Origin: Spirometra erinaceieuropaei
Lineage: Eukaryota > Platyhelminthes > Cestoda > Diphyllobothriidea > Diphyllobothriidae
Reading direction: 5' to 3'
DNA: 64,000 nt
Assembly: GCA_902702965.1 (NCBI GenBank)
Contig: CACRXP010000111.1
Coordinates: forward strand, 442,075-506,074
Part shown: one piece after another, positions 56,131 to 64,000 of the stretch
Layout of the letters: each line of letters begins with the position of its first letter
Numbering within the stretch: the stretch's first letter is position 1
Notes under the pieces: generated by a model
What the model was told of the DNA's origin: nothing
Seen by the model: only the letters and a program-made list of their open reading frames with translations
The model's database searches: none
Made by a program: the position numbers and the translations under genes

Positions 56131-57042
56131 GCCTGACCGAAACGGCTGACCTGTCTAAATCAGTGACAGCACACCCACAGATAACCAGTTCCCTAGGCAA
56201 GGTAAACACACCCACTGATAACAAGTAAGTACGTCGACAGTATCAACGTACAGTGCCTGGCTACCAACTGCGATCTTACCAGAAATCTGTCAAAATACGC
56301 ATATTTTATTGCTGACAGTTATTAACGTTGTTTGAATAGAATGAGTCGGTTTAAATTGATGTCAAATTTTGTAAGTTTTTGTTTATGTCGGTGATGTTTT
56401 ATAAGCTGAGGCGAAATATATCATGCTAAACAAGTTAGTTGCCATAGGAAATAGCCCATATATGTAAAATCTCAACAATCAAAGATGCCGGGTGACTAAG
56501 AATTTAATCCTGCTGTAATCAAAGCTGGATTAAAAAATTAGAATTACCCGACGTTAAGATATACGTTGAATTTTAATAAATTCTCACCAAGCCAGCATAG
56601 TTATATAATGAAGGGGTCAGTTAAAACATCGGGCTGATTATGAAAATCGATTACTGCTCATTTTTTCCCAAAAAATGGAGGAAAGAAAATACAGGGGTAT
56701 TGGTAGGTCCAGGTTCAACCGCTCGGGTTTTAACCGTTACAGAAATATTGACAACACTGTTTGATTGTTTTTATTTAAAAACTGAGGAGAGTTCTCGACC
56801 TACTTCATAAACTATCGCCCGCAGTGACCCTCATCTGAAATGGTCACGACAGTCAGGTATTTCCAAGTGTTACTACTGAAATCGCATTCTTACCGACTAT
56901 AAAAATTCTATGCTAGCTATGAATTTACACAATCTAATGCGTGACATTAAAAGGGCAGGCATATAGCATGTTGGGAAGCGAGTTGAGATCAGGGAGGCAC
57001 GATCGCTGGCACAAGAGCTTTATTAGCCTGACGAACCCGAAA
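56131..57042. other. AT-rich unassigned stretch
   Basis: No recognised gene or repeat. It lies between the telomere-like tract and the PLE frame. Confidence 0.4.
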
Positions 57043-58183
57043 GCTGCCTAATTCAACGTCGCCCAGAAACGATAAACTGGTGCACAACCTGTCTTCAAAG
57101 GATCAGATACAGGTTTTACGGCACGAAGCTTCATCCAACATGCCTGAAGCCAAACCTGTTAGTATGATTGCAGCAGTGGAATCAATCCTTAGTCAGACGG
57201 AGGCTACGGAGGAGACTAAGAGCCTCCTCTGACACCAAGTGTCATCCCTTCTAATGGCTCACAGGCCGCGGGAAAAGCTGCCCAAGGTCGAACGGGATGC
57301 GCTTAGAGAACTCAAGGCCGACAAAGACCTGGTCATCGTGCCAGCGGACAAAGGACGCGCCACAGTTGTACTGGACAGGACAGACTATCTTCAGAAAGTC
57401 AAAGGTTTACTGCTGGACCAACATTTCTATGTCCCATGTGCAACGAACCCTATAAAAGCGCTGACACGCGAAAGTAATGCAACGGTGTTGGCCTTGGAGA
57501 ACTCAGGCGCAATAACACTGACTGACAGACGTATGGCGAGACCCCAAGATGAGGTTTTGGCCCGATCCTATGGCCTTCCTAAAGTGCACAATGACGGCGC
57601 ACATCTTCGGCCCATCGTGTCGCTCAAAGATACTCCAAAGTACGGACTGGCTAAGTGGATGTTCCGGCGTCTCAAGTTCCTGACTGCTGAGTCAGACACC
57701 ACGGTCTCTTCGTCAGCACAATTCCTGGAGAAACTCAAAGGGGTAAGCCTCCATCCACATGAGGTCATGGTATCTTTTGATGTTGCGTCCCTTTTTACTT
57801 CTATTCCCCAGGACCTGGCTATCGAGACAATCGAACTGCTTCTACAAAGCAAATACGATGAAATGGAAAATCGCCCCGGACATGACCAAGTCCTTCAGCT
57901 CCTGAAGTTCTGTCTCAGGATGTACTTCACGACTGCTTCCTGGAACTCATCTCTTCGCTCCTCTTATCAAGGAGACCGTTCAACTGCTCTGCTCAGCGAC
58001 CTGCGCGTATCAACAGTTGGTCTCACAGACCTCTTTGTACACAAACGAGCACTCTTGCGTGGAAAGTCGACAGTAAAATATGACTGCTCTGGTCAGCACT
58101 TTCCTTACAGAACTCTAAATATTGTCCATCTACATCAGTATTCTCGGGAGATCGAACCTCGCAGGGATGCCCAGACGAGTTAA
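57043..58183 (+). pseudogene. PLE-4 reverse transcriptase, N-terminal half (most open frame)
   Basis: In frame from about 57043: 'NDKLVHNLSSKDQIQVL', 'PEAKPVSMIAAVESILSQTE', one TGA stop at 57230-57232, then 314 codons without a stop. Words typical of PLE proteins follow: 'LKADKDLVIVPADKGRATVV' (about residue 28), 'ARSYGLPKVHNDGAHLRPIV' (about residue 108), 'FLEKLKGVSLHPHEVMVSFD' with motif A 'SFDVASLFTSIP' and its aspartate (about residue 174). After 'LKFCLRMYFTT' (about residue 230) similarity ends and no motif B, motif C or GIY-YIG follows, so the catalytic core is incomplete. The sequence differs clearly from PLE-1, so at least two PLE lineages are present. The usual family length is about 650-850 residues. 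Confidence 0.88.
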
Positions 58184-58259
58184 ACTGACTACCAAAACTT
58201 GACCTGACATGGTCATAACGGTCGGCCAGAGTCCGCAACAATATCTTTTTATTTGATCT

Positions 58260-58727
58260 ATTTGTGAAAACTTCGGCTGCCTCGATAGGATTCGAGCCCA
58301 TGACAGGGTTTCAGTACAGCCAACGCTCTACACACTTGAGCTACGAGGTCCCAACGGAATCTGCTATGGCAGTTTCAGCAAACCATGGCTCTTGCAGTCT
58401 TGTGTGCGCTGGCGGTTCTATGGCACCTGGCTCCCTGCCAGTAGATGCGCTTCCGCTCCCGCTGGGTATACAGGTGGTGGGCATGGCTGCCCAGTTATCC
58501 TCGTCGCTCTGGCTCCTGTTGGGGTGTTGCTGTTAGCTAAAATCCCAGTTAAGTGTTTTTTATGGACCAGGGGGTGGGGTGGTAGGCCTTGGTGCGAGTC
58601 CAGCCGTGCCAGCCACCTGCGCCCTCTCTTACCTCCGGTCTTCTTGACTCTGTCTTGACACCGAGCCCAGGTGGAGGAGAAGGAAGTGCGGTAGATCCAG
58701 CGCAAGCCTACTCTCGCTTTAAACAAC
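58260..58727 (+). repeat. SINE-B copy, left part, with outward tRNA-like module
   Basis: Begins with a minus-strand tRNA-like module (58276-58352: B-box-like 'catgggctcgaatcctatc', A-box-like 'cgtagctcaagtgtg'). The cleanest body of the family follows: 'ggcacctggctccctgccag', 'tgggcatggctgcccag', 'gttggggtgttgctg', 'atggaccagggggtgggg', 'gtgccagccacctgcgccct', 'ctccggtcttcttgactc'. It is interrupted by MITE-B and resumes at 59854. Confidence 0.8.
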
Positions 58728-59853
58728 AGTGGGTTGGCTAGCTCATGAAATGTCAACCGAAATTCCGAAATGCCTTTTCGTTTCGAAAAGATTAATTAAG
58801 TGGGGTTGTAAAACTAGTCCGTCTGCAACATAATTCTATAATAGTTCAGATACCTAAGGGTATCGCTTTTCGAATGAACTTCCTTCCGGCTGCATGCAAA
58901 ACCACACTCTGTAAAAGATGGCTACTTACAGTACGTGACCGATCTCATGAAATCTGATAACGGAAACTGATTAGAGAATTTATGGACGCCTTTAACGTTG
59001 AGCATTTTGTTCAATCATCCACTTCCTTTTAAACTTGTACTTAATTAACATAGACATTGGACTCATGAAACGGTGTCGCTTTGCGAGTGATTGGCAATCA
59101 TTCGTAAATTTCGACACATTTCATGAGTTAGTTCACTAACTGTGTGTAGCATGAGTTTTTCTCACTGATTTTCGATGCCCTTAAGGATTCAATAATATTT
59201 CATGGGAAACATGCATGAAAATATTCATTATTTTGCTCATTTGATAGAAAATTAGGTCCTCTTCTAATTTTATACTCGAATATGGGACATAATTCGGATT
59301 TTAAAAAGTTTCTAACTGTGGGACTTTTAACTACCGTGAAATGGCCGTTCATAAATCACCATGGCTCTGCATTTACCAATGTGGCTTGTAAAGTTAACAA
59401 TATGGATCATACTCACTGCTTAATTTTATGAACCCTATATGGTCCCCCACTATTACCGTAGAGAAATGTGTGGTTTTTCGTAAGCGGAAATTATTCGGCT
59501 TGCAGTTTGGAAACCCTGAATCCAAGTGTAACGGTAGAGCGGGTTCAAATTTATTCGGGAATTGGAAAAGTTTTTGAAAACCGAATCATACCCTTCCTTC
59601 AAGTATATGATTGGGAGAAGACGTGATTTTCTACCGAATAAGCAAAAGAATGAATATTTTTATGCATGTTTCCCATGAAATAGAATTGAATCTTTAAGGG
59701 CATCGAAAATCAATGAGAAACACTCATGCTATGTAAGTAGTCATTTCTTGGAGAGTGTTGTTTTCGCATTACAAGCCTACTTAATTAATCTTTTCGAAAC
59801 GAAAACGCATTTCGGAATTTCGGTTGCAATTTCATGAGTTAGCCCACCTACTG
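58728..59853 (-). mobile_element. MITE-B copy 3, inserted in SINE-B
   Basis: Left end CAGTGGGTTGGC, right end ...cccacctactg followed by TA; the left TA has become AA. Without the nested mini-MITE it is about 910 bp. The orientation of its centre is opposite to copies 1 and 2. Confidence 0.85.
58929..59142. mobile_element. Mini-MITE nested in MITE-B
   Basis: 214 bp. Left end CAGTACGTGACCGATCTC after TA, right end ...gagttagttcactaactg; the right TA has become TG. Removing it rejoins the MITE-B word gctactta-tgtagcatg. Its left 85 bp match the right terminus of the composite element at 46.2 kb. It is the third level of insertion at this locus. Confidence 0.8.
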
Positions 59854-60800
59854 TAATTCACGCACAAGTCACTGTGCCTGCTTCATCCTGGGGTGGAACA
59901 CACGATGGACATCGTCGGTTACGACGGTTGAACTGTCGAATAAAGTTGCCCGTCCATCCTACTGCAACGTATGGAATCCACCAACTCTGATAAAGTAAGC
60001 TGACTGTCTAAACAGGCTTGCCTAACCAATCAATCTCCAATCCACACGGTGACTACCAGGCTCACTTAATCCATTGGTGTTTTCAGTAGACTGGCTGTCA
60101 TGTGTTCGAATCGCACCGAGTCCGCTGAGTCTTTCACAAGTGAGTCAAGTGAATTATTCAGTTTAATAAAAACACCAATTAAATATCCTTTTAATTATGA
60201 ACCACGACATCGCCGGCAGTGGAACCAATATCAGCTCTGAATGACACAATGACCGTGATCTCTCGGCCGTGGTCACGATTTATGCATCCAACAACCAACG
60301 GAGTTCGCTTGACTGCCTTTGGTTCATCGCAGTTAATTCTTAATTTCCTGCCTACTTTCCACAAACCCTTCTGCGGTTTCTACCTGATTGGCATGCAAGA
60401 GGTGCGTCCACTGATGTGACCTGATTGCAGAATGTAGTGTAGCCTTTTGTCTCGTTTTTCGGTTCCTGCCTGGCGCAGCCACTGTCTATCACGCAGCGTC
60501 GATTAGTCACCGCCAACTAAGACGAGGTAGATTGAAATAGTAATGTCCGGTTTATTTTCCTTCTCGAATCGACCGCCGAACGCCCATCTAGAGCCAGAGA
60601 CAGCTAAAATTTGCGTGTTGCTAGTCGTTGTGTAGAAATCGCGACCATGTAGCTCGAACAGCAGAGTACTAAGACAAAAGACAAATTTGAATCTTGGGGA
60701 AATTGCATGTCTTAAGGAATGGATTCGTCGAACGGATATCTGACGACAACGTACTAGCCAGAAGTTGTCAATCCAGTCCCTTCTGTCTTTGCAACGCATT
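59854..60800 (+). repeat. SINE-B right part plus long dispersed repeat
   Basis: 59854-60126 completes the SINE-B copy ('aattcacgcacaagtcac', 'cacacgatggacatcgtcgg') and ends in a plus-strand tRNA-like module (60048-60126). 60127-60800 is the inverted partner of 25516-26167. In both places the order tRNA module, aataaattatt-like AT stretch and long segment is the same, so they form one repeat of about 0.9 kb. Confidence 0.75.
60048..60126 (+). other. tRNA-like module of SINE-B
   Basis: A-box-like 'ccaggctcacttaatccatt' and B-box-like 'tgtgttcgaatcgcacc'. Diverged from a real tRNA; paired with the left-pointing module at 58276-58352. Confidence 0.6.
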
Positions 60801-61454
60801 CCACAGTGAAATGGCCACTATCAGTATTGTCACTCCGGACTACGCGTGTCAAAATTCTGTACAGGGCGGGCATTGATCTCCACCTGAGGAACCCTGTCGA
60901 TGGTTCCTCGCAGATCGTGGATAGACGGTTGTTACGGCGACCGGAGACGAAATTGATTCATCGCCTAGGACGAAAGGAAGGCGTGATCACACATGACACA
61001 GCGGACGAAGCCGGTGGTCAAATGCACGTGGGGAATCAGCTAGCCAATCAGCGTGTGCCGCATCATCGAACACGCGTGAATGCCCTTGCCCAGGCGTGCA
61101 GCCCAATCAGCGGTCGACCGAACATTCAGGAATTTTTTTCACAAGAGGATTCTCACGCAAGAAGTGGCCCATTCCACAGCCTGCACGCCAGTGGGCATAA
61201 TGTTTCGGAACCTTTTAGAGATCAATAAATAAGGCGAATTTTGGCGAGTTAAAAATCGTGCTACTCAGCCTAGCGGAATAAAGTGCTTCTTTCCTGAATC
61301 GGCCTTTCTTCTCTCCCATCCACCCGTCGGGACACAGCATCGTTTGAGGCCACAACGGCAGCATCCAGTCCTACACAGTAACTGCGATAGACTCTGAAGG
61401 GTTTAAAAAGCAGACTGAAACTGCAAGACTTTGATACAGCCTGCCAGCTAGGCT
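60801..61454 (-). repeat. Possible PLE 3' region relic
   Basis: On the minus strand a word 'gaccgctgattgggctgcac' (about 61085-61115) resembles 'gaccgctgattggttagcgc' just after the GIY-YIG domain at 14.06 kb, and the following segment is repeated at 3560-3770. This supports a PLE 3' non-coding region. The plus-strand frame of 140 codons (60806-61228) has no relatives and is probably spurious. Confidence 0.4.
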
Positions 61455-61670
61455 ACAAAGCCCTGATATGCATGCTTCGAATTTTTCATGTCTACTTTAA
61501 GGTAACCACTGCAGTCTACTATGACGAACGGAATTCACCGAGCCTTCGAAATTACTCAGTAAATTACACCAGAAAGTTATACCTACTAAATTTATCCTTA
61601 CTTTTTAGTCATTCCAGATCGAGTGCCCGGTAAAATCTGCTAGGAGAGTTAGTTTATTGGATGGAAATGA
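61455..61670 (+). repeat. Direct repeat, left copy
   Basis: Repeated at 62217-62430 with about 85% identity by eye: 'gcttcgaatttttcatgtct', 'actttaaggtaac' variants, 'gccagaaagtta'-type, 'ccttactttttagtca'. The pair flanks a SINE-B copy, with a period of 762 bp. Confidence 0.75.
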
Positions 61671-61729
61671 TCGATTACATACCTCAGGGCAACTTAGACT
61701 AATAAATTAGGTTGTGATAGTTTGATCGT

Positions 61730-62180
61730 CACATCCGACGATGTCTAACGTGTGCTCCACAGCTAGATGAAACAGGCGCGGTGACTAACGTGTGAATTAG
61801 TTTATAGTGCGCAGGATCTACCACAATCTCTCCTCCCCACCTGGACTCGGTGTCAAGACAGAGTCAAAATTACCGGAGGTAGGGAGGACGCAGGTGGATG
61901 GCGCGGCCGAACCTGCACCTTGGCGCTCCACTCTCCACCTTCTTGGTCCAGAACAAACACTTCACCAGGATTTAGACCAAAAAAAACAACAGCAGAAGGG
62001 AGAAGGATGACTGGACAGCCATCCAGCCGCAGCAAAAACACACCCATTACCAGAGAACTAGGTCTCAGAGAACTGCCAGCAAACACCAGGCTGCGAGGGC
62101 CATGGTTTGTTGATCATGACATAGAAGACGCTAACTGTGAGAAGTTCATGGCTCTCGCTCGGGGCCCGTAACGCCTGAGG
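61730..62180 (-). repeat. SINE-B copy between direct repeats
   Basis: Minus-strand unit: 'cgatgtctaacgtgtgctcc', 'ggactcggtgtcaagacaga', 'ccggaggtagggaggacgc', 'ccttcttggtccagaacaaa', 'gccagcaaacaccaggctgc'. The frames at 61807-62171 are repeat-derived. Confidence 0.75.
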
Positions 62181-62216
62181 TGGAGAACCAGATGCTTGTC
62201 GTTTCTGGTGCGACCG

Positions 62217-62430
62217 CAAAGCCCTGATATGCGTGCTTCGAATTTTTCATGTCTACTTTAATGTAACGACTGCAGTCTACAATGACGAACGGGCTTCACT
62301 GAGACTTCATGATTGTACACTAAATTACGCCAGAAAGTTACAACTGTGAAGTGTAACCTTACTTTTTAGTCACTCCAGACCAAGCGTTCGGAATAATCTG
62401 TCTGGACAGTTAGTTTACTGAGGAGAATGA
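62217..62430 (+). repeat. Direct repeat, right copy
   Basis: Second copy of 61455-61670. A hammerhead-like motif follows 28 bp to its right; nothing comparable follows the left copy. Confidence 0.75.
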
Positions 62431-62457
62431 ATTGCTCACCGGATCGGGGGACTTTTC

Positions 62458-62504
62458 TGGCTGACGTTTCGAAGAGCTGGGGCTACTCTCCATTGTCAAA
62501 GCGT
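62458..62504 (-). ncRNA. Hammerhead-ribozyme-like motif (copy 2)
   Basis: Minus strand: acgct, core ttgacaa, stem II gagag/gagtag ... ctc, gaaa, acgt, c, agc. Compared with copy 1, core position 8 is A while position 3 is U, so a 3-8 base pair (normally C-G) could be kept as U-A. Stem I is reduced to gct/agc. An inverted pair 'aaaatcgatcggc' / 'gccgatcgatttt' at about 62513-62575 adjoins it. Confidence 0.4.
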
Positions 62505-62511
62505 CAAGTGA

Positions 62512-62576
62512 AAAAATCGATCGGCACATTTTGAATAGACTGCCGCATTAGTTGGCCCTGGGCCGATCGATTTTTT
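62512..62576. repeat. Hairpin of about 14 bp arms
   Basis: 'aaaaatcgatcggc' and 'gccgatcgattttt' are perfect inverses separated by about 35 bases. A diverged version ('taatcgatcag' ... 'gccgatcgattttt') lies at 63650-63715 next to hammerhead-like copy 3, so hairpin and motif travel together. Confidence 0.65.
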
Positions 62577-62594
62577 TCTTCTTTCGCTGCCTTG

Positions 62595-62820
62595 GCCTAC
62601 TGGCCGTCGCCTGTTGGTGGCCTCCTGTATTATGACTGGCTGACGACGGCTACTAAGCCAGAAATTATTATTCCAGTCTTCCTTGTCTTTGTCGGTAATG
62701 ACATACTGCCTATATCATGCGCCGCTGTGCGGCTGCTGGCTGGACTCGAAAGAGAGCCCGTAAGGCACAACTGAACGAGTGAGTTTCGTAAGAACGATTG
62801 GTGAGCGCCCCCCCCCTCCC
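62595..62820 (+). repeat. SINE-A copy
   Basis: Body ('atgactggctgacgacggct', 'ccttgtctttgtcggtaatg') followed by 'tatatcatgcgccgctgtgc' and block X ('ggcacaactgaacgagtgag', 'gattggtgagcgcc'), ending in a poly-C run. It shows the body-to-X order on one strand without the palindrome. Confidence 0.8.
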
Positions 62821-63146
62821 TACCAAATTCATCCATCTTAGTATCCAGGATCAGTCAAAAGCACATTCCGCAGAAGCTGGGAAAATTTTACTTCAAAATA
62901 CTCATATCCACTTTCGGAGCCAGCACAAAAAGGGTATCGGTGAGGAGTGGATATGTAAGTACACTGAGAAAATGACGCCCAGGGACTCCTTTTATAGGTG
63001 GAGGATGTTGCTATTAGTTTTTTTCAGTAGTGGAGATGGATGCGGCAGTGAACGGAATATGTGGAAGGCACTGAGACTAATCGCATTCATTCCTGTCTTA
63101 AGTTTGCTTTAGTACTCCAACGAGGTACCAGAACACCGGGCGCAAT

Positions 63147-63445
63147 TTGAAAGAGGCGTGTGAACGGACGGAACAATATTTCCTCGGTATGAATTTGAAG
63201 CAAGGATTCACAGCAGAATTTATTGGAACCAACAAATTTCGCGGCGGATTATCAACTGCAACTTGTCGCTGCGTAACAGCGATAACGAATGAGAAAGATA
63301 CAGAGATGTTAACTTCCACAGAAAAATCAATACAAAACAGCAAGGTCATCGTTTACTGTGGACAGACTTATCCATAAAAATGGTAACTCAAAAGGACGAC
63401 TTAGGAAAGAAAATGGGGAAGCTGGCCCGCAGAAGGGGTGTGTAA
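63147..63445 (+). pseudogene. PLE N-terminal segment
   Basis: The longest version of this block: 'EQYFLGMNLKQGFTAEFIGT', 'KFRGGLSTATCRCVTAI', 'TNEKDTEMLTSTEKSIQ'. After a frame change it runs 'RKWGSWPAEGVCKSR', which aligns with the start of the RT finger region of PLE-1, and is lost at about 63445. It supplies the N-terminal residues missing from PLE-1. Confidence 0.75.
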
Positions 63446-63593
63446 ATCAAGGGTTGCAAAATAGGATTATACTTGACAGACAAACGTAGTCCGTGCTCCA
63501 ATCTTTAATCTTACCTTAACCGTAACCGCAACTTTAATTGTTTACTTGTAACTGAAGACCAAGACAGGCTCTCCGGAAGAGGTTTATTTAAGT

Positions 63594-63638
63594 GCTGACG
63601 TTTTAAAGAGCTGGGTCGGCTCTTCATTGTCAAAGCGT
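63594..63638 (-). ncRNA. Hammerhead-ribozyme-like motif (copy 3)
   Basis: Minus strand: acgct, ttgacaa, a stem II with gagc cgaccca gctc (perfect 4 bp), then aaaa in place of gaaa, acgt, c, agc. Loss of the G in GAAA suggests it is inactive. The stem II loop cgacc.a is shared with copy 1, which argues for common descent. Confidence 0.4.
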
Positions 63639-63851
63639 AAAATGCACTTAATCGATCAGAAATTTAATTTAAAGTGACAGTCGTGTTGGCCGGCCTCATG
63701 CCGATCGATTTTTCTCTCCTCTCGCTGCCTCGGCCTCTCGGGAAGTGGTTGACGGGCGTTTTGCCTGTGTGCTTTGTGAGTCACCACTCCGTGGAGGGGA
63801 ACTGATTGGACTTTAGTCGGGCGGTTGGTCTAGCGGTTCTTCTTCTTCCTA

Positions 63852-64000
63852 ATGCAGCCTAAGGACCCATTGCCACCCGCTGAAACCTCAGCAGTCATCT
63901 GCAAAATAAATTGCAATGAGGGCGACTGCAACTATGTGGGCGAAACCGGGCGGAAGTTGCAAACTCGCCTACAGGAACACAAAGCGGCCACTCGGAGGTT
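63852..64000 (+). CDS. GIY-YIG nuclease N-terminal part, cut by window edge
   Basis: An open frame from an ATG at 63852 to the window end reads 'PAETSAVICKINCNEGDC' then 'NYVGETGRKLQTRLQEHKAA'. This is the second half of a GIY-YIG motif (YVG for YIG) with the catalytic arginine in the RLQEHK segment and three cysteines before it, as in PLE endonucleases. A tag stop lies just upstream of the ATG in frame. In a complete PLE this domain would follow an RT, but none is attached here, so it is a relic or an unusual short element. Its decayed relative is at 28925-29060. The 3' end is outside the window. Confidence 0.65.
   Translation, partial: MQPKDPLPPAETSAVICKINCNEGDCNYVGETGRKLQTRLQEHKAATRR

Noticed and set aside
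60806..61228. 140-codon plus-strand frame
   Set aside because: No motif; the minus strand shows better similarity to the sequence following a PLE GIY-YIG domain.

Overview
The window reads as eukaryotic, repeat-dominated, intergenic DNA, most likely from a flatworm and probably a tapeworm with a large genome. The basis is the mix of elements: Penelope-like retroelements (PLE) with GIY-YIG endonuclease domains, a CR1/jockey-type LINE, tRNA-derived SINE-like repeats, roughly 1 kb TA-flanked MITEs with very long terminal inverted repeats, and TTAGGG-type telomere-like tracts. The species is inferred from general knowledge of such genomes and was not tested. I see no intact host protein-coding gene, no bacterial or viral gene and no CRISPR array. 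Every recognisable protein segment belongs to a broken retroelement, and every other open frame is short. The one conventional RNA gene candidate is a tRNA-Glu(UUC) at 43.1 kb with one acceptor-stem mismatch.

Repeat families are named here for this window only. SINE-A is a tRNA-headed repeat that recurs as an inverted dimer. SINE-B is a longer repeat with its own tRNA-like modules. MITE-A and MITE-B are related Tc1/mariner-like non-autonomous elements that begin CAGT and are flanked by TA. Family C is a fold-back repeat. Family E is a short TIR element with a telomere-like interior. Family H has a weak open frame and forms a 0.75 kb inverted pair around 42.5-47.5 kb.

Layout. 0-7.9 kb: family C, two family E copies and unassigned DNA. 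7.9-15.6 kb: the PLE zone, with one nearly complete element on the minus strand (8.19-10.85 kb) split by MITE-A, further PLE fragments, and a SINE-A palindrome. 17.4-31.3 kb: MITE-B with a nested family C, family E, SINE-A and SINE-B clusters, a double family C palindrome, a GIY-YIG relic and a hammerhead-like motif. 32.4-41.4 kb: SINE-B split by MITE-A, family H, SINE-A palindrome, GIY-YIG relic, a LINE split by MITE-A, and a second, internally deleted LINE. 41.4-50.8 kb: family C, the inverted H arms, tRNA-Glu, composite MITE-A, family E, MITE-B. 51.5-56.1 kb: older repeats, SINE-B and a telomere-like tract. 57-64 kb: the most open PLE reverse transcriptase frame, a three-deep nest (SINE-B, MITE-B, mini-MITE), hammerhead-like motifs and a GIY-YIG frame running off the right edge.

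Nesting gives an order of events. PLE, LINE and SINE-B copies were present before MITE-A moved. MITE-B predates at least one family C copy and one mini-MITE. In the PLE and the LINE, removing MITE-A plus one TA restores the host element's reading frame across the junction, which fixes the insertion ends to the base.
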